Assembly: GCA_900767015.1 (NCBI GenBank)
Contig: CAAFXQ010000319.1
Span: forward strand, 1-6,427
Direction of reading: 5' to 3'
Length of the DNA: 6,427 nt
From: Clostridia bacterium
GTDB lineage: Bacteria > Bacillota > Clostridia > Oscillospirales > Acutalibacteraceae
The notes under the pieces are model-generated. The model did no database searches. It was not told the origin of the DNA and saw only the letters and a program-made list of their open reading frames with translations. The stretch's first letter is position 1, and every line of letters starts with the position of its first letter. Shown here one piece after another: positions 1 through 3,535 of the stretch. Position numbers and translations under genes: made by a program.

Positions 1-1199
1 TAGAAGCCGCCGAAAAACTGCTCAAAGAACGAGACGACTAAAATCAGAACCGGGCTCTTATGGAAAATCACCTGAAGCGCAATCATGACAACATAGCCGA
101 CGCACGAAAGAATCATAAGATTTCGCTTGCCTAATTTTTTGATAAGGAACGGTCCGACCAAGAGGGCTACGGCGATGGCGTTCATGAGAATCGTCGAGCA
201 GTAAAGACCTACCCAGGTTTTCGCCGTGTCCGAAACAAAGCTGTACTGCGTAATCCATGTCGTAATATTGGCAAGATTGCGGATGGCGTTAAAAGCGTTG
301 AAAATCGTAATAATCCAGAAGTATTTGCTTTGGCTTAACAGCTTCATGCCCTCAAGGAACTTAACCTTGGCAACATATTCCTGCTTGACGACCGTTCTTT
401 CCTCAACGCCTTTGACAAGAAGAAGAACAAGCAATACACCTAAAACGCCGCAGACGGGGAAAATGATGCGGTACATACCGACAGCGTTCCAGCCGCCCTG
501 TTTAGCAAAAATCGTACCGGCAAGAATCGGCAATATGATGTTGACGATTGAACTCGGAAGACCCGATACAAGGCCCTTGATTGAGCCGATGTTCGCTCTC
601 TCCTGCGCAACGGTTGAAATTGTCTGCTCAATGCCCGCAATCGACTGATTCAGAAGCGTAATAAAGAACTGACCGATCTGAATCAGGATAAACGCAAGCA
701 GAATGCCGAGGTTAAAGTCGATAGTCGAAGCCTCGTAAACGCCCATAATCGGAATCGCCGGAAGCGGTATACTGAAAAGATGAACATCCATCCACGAAGC
801 CGGTATGTACGGAACAAACGAAAAGCTGACAGCCGTGCCGATAGCCGACCAGAGTAAAAACGGCTTGAATTTTCCGCTTTTGCCGTTAGAATTATCAATC
901 ATCATCGACAAAATCGGCGAGCGGACAATCGCAATCACCGAAGCTAAAATCGTCAGAATCCACGCCATACCCGTTGACATTCTGAAATACGAAATCATCA
1001 GGTGAACGCTTGTTGCAATCGTTGTATACTGCGTCAGAACACCAAGCAGATTCGGGCTTCCGCAGCCTGACGCAAAGGCGGCAAACTCCTTGTAGGCGAC
1101 CTGATAACCCTCAGGCGGCTTATTCCAATGAGATCTGAACTTGCCGATGCCGTTGGTAAGTTTCATTTTCAATGTTTCTTTTTCTTTCATTTCTTCCAT
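1..1199 (-). CDS. GPH-family (MelB-like) sugar:cation symporter, C-terminus cut by window edge
   Basis: This is an integral membrane transporter of the major facilitator superfamily, most like the glycoside-pentoside-hexuronide:cation symporters, which import sugars or glycosides with Na+ or H+. The reading frame is open to the left edge, giving 399 residues of an expected 450-500. Several hydrophobic segments are visible, for example near residues 75-93, 117-131, 164-183, 218-231, 246-263, 294-310, 333-352 and 361-379. The loop at 98-116 (IDN followed by GKSGKFKPFLL) matches the family's cytoplasmic loop with a G-[KR]-[FW]-[KR]-P-x-LL pattern. The ATG at 1199 is chosen because GGAGG lies 8 bases upstream. 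The N-terminus is charged and cytoplasmic. It follows a ROK kinase remnant by 19 bases, so it is probably the last or a late gene of the sugar operon. The substrate is not readable; a mannoside or mannose oligosaccharide is inferred only from the neighbouring isomerase. Confidence 0.88.
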   Translation of the reverse strand, partial: MEEMKEKETLKMKLTNGIGKFRSHWNKPPEGYQVAYKEFAAFASGCGSPNLLGVLTQYTTIATSVHLMISYFRMSTGMAWILTILASVIAIVRSPILSMMIDNSNGKSGKFKPFLLWSAIGTAVSFSFVPYIPASWMDVHLFSIPLPAIPIMGVYEASTIDFNLGILLAFILIQIGQFFITLLNQSIAGIEQTISTVAQERANIGSIKGLVSGLPSSIVNIILPILAGTIFAKQGGWNAVGMYRIIFPVCGVLGVLLVLLLVKGVEERTVVKQEYVAKVKFLEGMKLLSQSKYFWIITIFNAFNAIRNLANITTWITQYSFVSDTAKTWVGLYCSTILMNAIAVALLVGPFLIKKLGKRNLMILSCVGYVVMIALQVIFHKSPVLILVVSFFEQFFGGF

Positions 1200-1207
1200 G
1201 AGTATTT

Positions 1208-1212
1208 CCTCC
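1208..1212 (-). promoter_or_regulatory. Ribosome binding site of the GPH symporter
   Basis: GGAGG is read on the minus strand, followed by AAA and an 8-base gap to the ATG at 1199. It is the strongest and best spaced site in the window. It fixes the symporter start and shows that the gene is translated independently of the broken kinase gene before it. Confidence 0.8.
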
Positions 1213-1218
1213 GAATTG

Positions 1219-1434
1219 TTATTCATTTTTGCCGCCACTGAGAAGTGATGCGCCCAGCAGATTGCTGTCCTCGCCGAATTGCGTTCTCGTTATCAGCGGT
1301 TTTCGTGTGCTTTTATCAAGTTCGAAAAAGCCGTCCAAGTAATGCTTAATTCTATCGGTAATGGATTCGCTGTTTGAAATGCCGCCGCCCAAAGCAATCA
1401 ACTCGGGGTCATACGCTAAATAGGCGTATCTCAC
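1219..1434 (-). pseudogene. ROK-family sugar kinase, C-terminal remnant (71 residues)
   Basis: Only the last quarter of a ROK (repressor, ORF, kinase) sugar kinase is present; whole members are about 290-320 residues. The fragment carries the family's C-terminal signature YDPELIALGGGIS at residues 8-20, where the glycines help form the nucleotide-binding fold, and GEDSNLLGASLL at 54-65, matching the usual LGNDAGLIGAALL ending. The N-terminal phosphate-binding DxGGT motif, the catalytic aspartate and the zinc-binding cysteines are all missing, so it cannot be an active kinase. The same frame meets a TAA at 1450-1452 just upstream, and the GTG at 1434 has no convincing ribosome site, so translation of this piece is doubtful. 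The intact gene would have phosphorylated a hexose such as mannose, fructose or glucose in this operon. The apparent 4-base overlap with the isomerase looks accidental, created by the join. Confidence 0.8.
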
Positions 1435-2798
1435 GAATAGTGAATGACCTTACTGCCGTGTTCAATGTTGATCGGGCGGGGCTTTCCGTCAAGACCGAGC
1501 CTGCCCCAGTCCCACAGCTTGAACGTAAAAATATACGGTGTACTCGAAATTTCAAGCACCATGGCATTTCTTCCTGAACAGTGAAGTGTTCCGCCCGGAA
1601 TCAGGAAATGGTCGTGCTTTTTTGCCGGCCATTTGTTGACATACTGTTCGACATCGATTTCGCCCGTTTCCTGCGCCTTGTGAAGTGCGCCGATAAACTC
1701 CGAGGGGTTCACGCCCTCTTTTGCACCGAGATAGACACAGCTGTTTTCGCCGCCGTCCAAAATATAATAGCTTTCGTCCTGCGTGTAGCGCATATTGAAG
1801 TTTTCTTGTATGTACTGCGTTGTCGGATGCACCTGCAAAGAGAGGTTGCCGCCGTCCATCGTGTCAAGAAAGTCAAAGCGGATCGGGAACTCGTTGCCGT
1901 ATCTTGCCTGTACCCGTTCGCCTAAAAGCTCCTTGCCCTTAAGAAGTACAATATCAATCGCCGGCATTTCGACCTTGACATTGTCAAAATCATAGAAAAC
2001 GCTGTTTTCTTCGGGCACGCAGTCAAAGCACCAGGCGAAATTATTTTTCGTCTTATCAAGTCCGCAGACCTCTTTCATCCATTGACCGCCCCATACGCCC
2101 GGGTCAAAATACGGAACCACCCGGAACGGCGCATTGACCGCTTTTTCGAGCGCATTATCGTAATCGCTTCTTGCTATCAGCTTCGGACAGTCAAGGGAAT
2201 TGGTATCCATAAAATAATGGAATTGTTCGTGATTTTTAATTTTATGCTTGTCCGCTATTCTCCACTCAACAAAATAGCCCCGCTTGAATTTCGTCAGCGG
2301 ATCCATATCAACATTATCACAGTTCCAGTTCGGCGCTCCTTTCCGGAACCGGAGCTGACTTTCCCACCGTGCGACAGAACAGTGCACATTGAAGCCGCTC
2401 TTTTGGACAAGCAAGGCGCCGACACCGATGACAAGCACCCGTCCGGTTGCGTTCCGGATACGGTTTTGCATGTCGGCAATCTTACTGTCAATGAAATAAT
2501 CGTCAAGACAATCCGTTGTCATCACGCCGAAAATCCGGTCGTCCGTCAGGTTTTTCTGCATCTTTTCGGTCAGTTCATCGCCGCAGTAAGCACAGGTGTC
2601 GGTATAAAAAACTTCATCAAACAGTTCGCCGATACCGTTTACGATGCTTTTCACATCGACCACGGGATAACAGTCAAGAACAATAATACGCTCTTCGCTT
2701 CGTTTTATCAAGGCTTTTATTGCCTCATATCCGCAGTACGCTGTCCCCTGCGCCTTGATGAACGGATATTTATCGTAATTATGATAGCCTGTATTCAT
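1431..2798 (-). CDS. manA: Class I mannose-6-phosphate isomerase with extra N-terminal domain, C-terminally truncated
   Basis: The enzyme interconverts mannose-6-phosphate and fructose-6-phosphate in the cytoplasm, using a zinc ion in a cupin fold. Residues 1 to about 200 form an additional domain (hydrophobic strands IIVLDCYP at 38-45 and VLVIGVGALLV at 121-131) typical of the long clostridial form; I do not know its function. The cupin part starts near 224 with PFRVVPYFDPGVWGGQW. The expected zinc ligands are visible: Q322 and H324 in LQVHP, E342 in DESYY, and H406 in GGTLHC. From memory the long form is about 580-590 residues; this one stops at 455, right after RPINIEHGSKVI where the family normally continues with an aromatic/charged stretch (QWxR-like). 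About 130 residues are therefore missing. The ATG at 2798 overlaps the stop of the regulator gene as ATGA, implying translational coupling. Whether the shortened protein still folds is uncertain. Confidence 0.87.
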   Translation of the reverse strand: MNTGYHNYDKYPFIKAQGTAYCGYEAIKALIKRSEERIIVLDCYPVVDVKSIVNGIGELFDEVFYTDTCAYCGDELTEKMQKNLTDDRIFGVMTTDCLDDYFIDSKIADMQNRIRNATGRVLVIGVGALLVQKSGFNVHCSVARWESQLRFRKGAPNWNCDNVDMDPLTKFKRGYFVEWRIADKHKIKNHEQFHYFMDTNSLDCPKLIARSDYDNALEKAVNAPFRVVPYFDPGVWGGQWMKEVCGLDKTKNNFAWCFDCVPEENSVFYDFDNVKVEMPAIDIVLLKGKELLGERVQARYGNEFPIRFDFLDTMDGGNLSLQVHPTTQYIQENFNMRYTQDESYYILDGGENSCVYLGAKEGVNPSEFIGALHKAQETGEIDVEQYVNKWPAKKHDHFLIPGGTLHCSGRNAMVLEISSTPYIFTFKLWDWGRLGLDGKPRPINIEHGSKVIHYS

Positions 2799-3517
2799 AT
2801 TTCCTCCCTGCTTCTCAATTCCATATGATATTCATATCGCTTGCTGTCATATTTGCAGACCGAATATTCAATCAGTTTGTTTTCCGAATACGCCTGCCTT
2901 TTCATCACCATGGCCGCCTCACCCTGTGACAGCCCCAGCATTTCCCTTGTTTTCTTGTCGGCAATTTCCGCCGTGACGGTTTGTCTGACCGTATCGACCG
3001 TAATGCCGTATTCCTTTTCGAGCTTGTCATAAAGGGACAAATAGTATTGCTCACTGTCAAAGGGAAGACCGAGAGACTCGGGCAGATAGGTCGTAAAATA
3101 CCCGACGGGAACGCCGTTGATGCACCGTACCCGTTCAAGAACGGTGAAATACGTTGATTTACTCTGACCTAAAAGCTCGGCGATATAGCCCGAAACCCTC
3201 TTTCGCTCAACATGAGCATAGCTTGTAGACGGAACGATGCCTTTTTCTTTCATCTCGTCTGTAAAGCCTGATATTTTCAAAAGCGGCTCCTTGATTCTTT
3301 CCTGCGTCACAACCGTGCCTTTGCCTTTGATTCTTTTGATTTTTCCTGAGTCGCTCAGCCTTGCCAGCGCACCCCGGATCGTAATCCGGCTTACAGAGTA
3401 TATCTCGCACAGCTGATACTCGTTCGGTAAAAGTTCACCGACCGCATATTTTCCGTTTTCAATATCTTCTTCAATTTTCCGGCTGATTTCAAGCCATAAC
3501 GGTATGGATTTATCCAT
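2795..3517 (-). CDS. GntR-family (HutC subfamily) transcriptional regulator with UTRA domain
   Basis: This is a DNA-binding regulator that probably represses the sugar operon it heads and is released by a sugar or sugar phosphate. The protein has 240 residues, a normal length. An N-terminal winged helix-turn-helix spans about 5-70, with the typical recognition stretch LLPNEYQLCEIYSVSRITIR near 29-48 and the wing KIKRIKGKGTVV. The UTRA ligand-binding domain covers about 85-235, opening with KISGFTDEMKEKGIVPST, the usual HutC/YvoA-type linker, and continuing with VLERVRCINGVPVGYFTTYLP. I choose the ATG at 3517 over an in-frame TTG at 3523: AAAGAG at 3526-3531 sits 8 bases before the ATG but only 2 before the TTG. 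The stop overlaps the isomerase start (ATGA), so regulator and isomerase are co-transcribed. Subfamily assignment is firm; the ligand is unknown, with mannose-6-phosphate or a related sugar phosphate a guess from context. Confidence 0.92.
   Translation of the reverse strand: MDKSIPLWLEISRKIEEDIENGKYAVGELLPNEYQLCEIYSVSRITIRGALARLSDSGKIKRIKGKGTVVTQERIKEPLLKISGFTDEMKEKGIVPSTSYAHVERKRVSGYIAELLGQSKSTYFTVLERVRCINGVPVGYFTTYLPESLGLPFDSEQYYLSLYDKLEKEYGITVDTVRQTVTAEIADKKTREMLGLSQGEAAMVMKRQAYSENKLIEYSVCKYDSKRYEYHMELRSREEI
2803..2807 (-). promoter_or_regulatory. Ribosome binding site of the isomerase, inside the regulator gene
   Basis: GGAGG is read on the minus strand within the last codons of the GntR gene, 4 bases before the isomerase ATG. 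The gap is short, but the match is strong and the ATGA overlap would let ribosomes finishing the regulator restart directly. Confidence 0.65.
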
Positions 3518-3525
3518 GTTCAAAT

Positions 3526-3531
3526 CTCTTT
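3526..3531 (-). promoter_or_regulatory. Ribosome binding site deciding the regulator start
   Basis: AAAGAG, part of AGAAAGAG, is read on the minus strand 8 bases before the ATG at 3517. It is a moderate Shine-Dalgarno match. It argues against the in-frame TTG at 3523, which would be only 2 bases away. Confidence 0.5.
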
Positions 3532-3535
3532 CTGC

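Noticed and set aside
226..648. Plus-strand open frame of 140 codons opposite the symporter
   Set aside because: It is antisense to a well-supported membrane transporter; its composition is just the complement of hydrophobic codons.
1425..1455. Programmed frameshift or simple sequencing frameshift joining isomerase and kinase
   Set aside because: A frameshift cannot explain it, because the isomerase C-terminus and the kinase N-terminus are both absent rather than being in another frame. No slippery sequence is seen.
2082..2828. Plus-strand open frame of 248 codons opposite the isomerase gene
   Set aside because: It is fully antisense to a gene with clear family motifs, has no recognisable domain, and is best explained as a codon-bias shadow.
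3515..3523. TTG at 3523 as the regulator start
   Set aside because: The ribosome site AAAGAG would be only 2 bases away, whereas the ATG at 3517 has a normal 8-base gap and suits the family's usual N-terminus.
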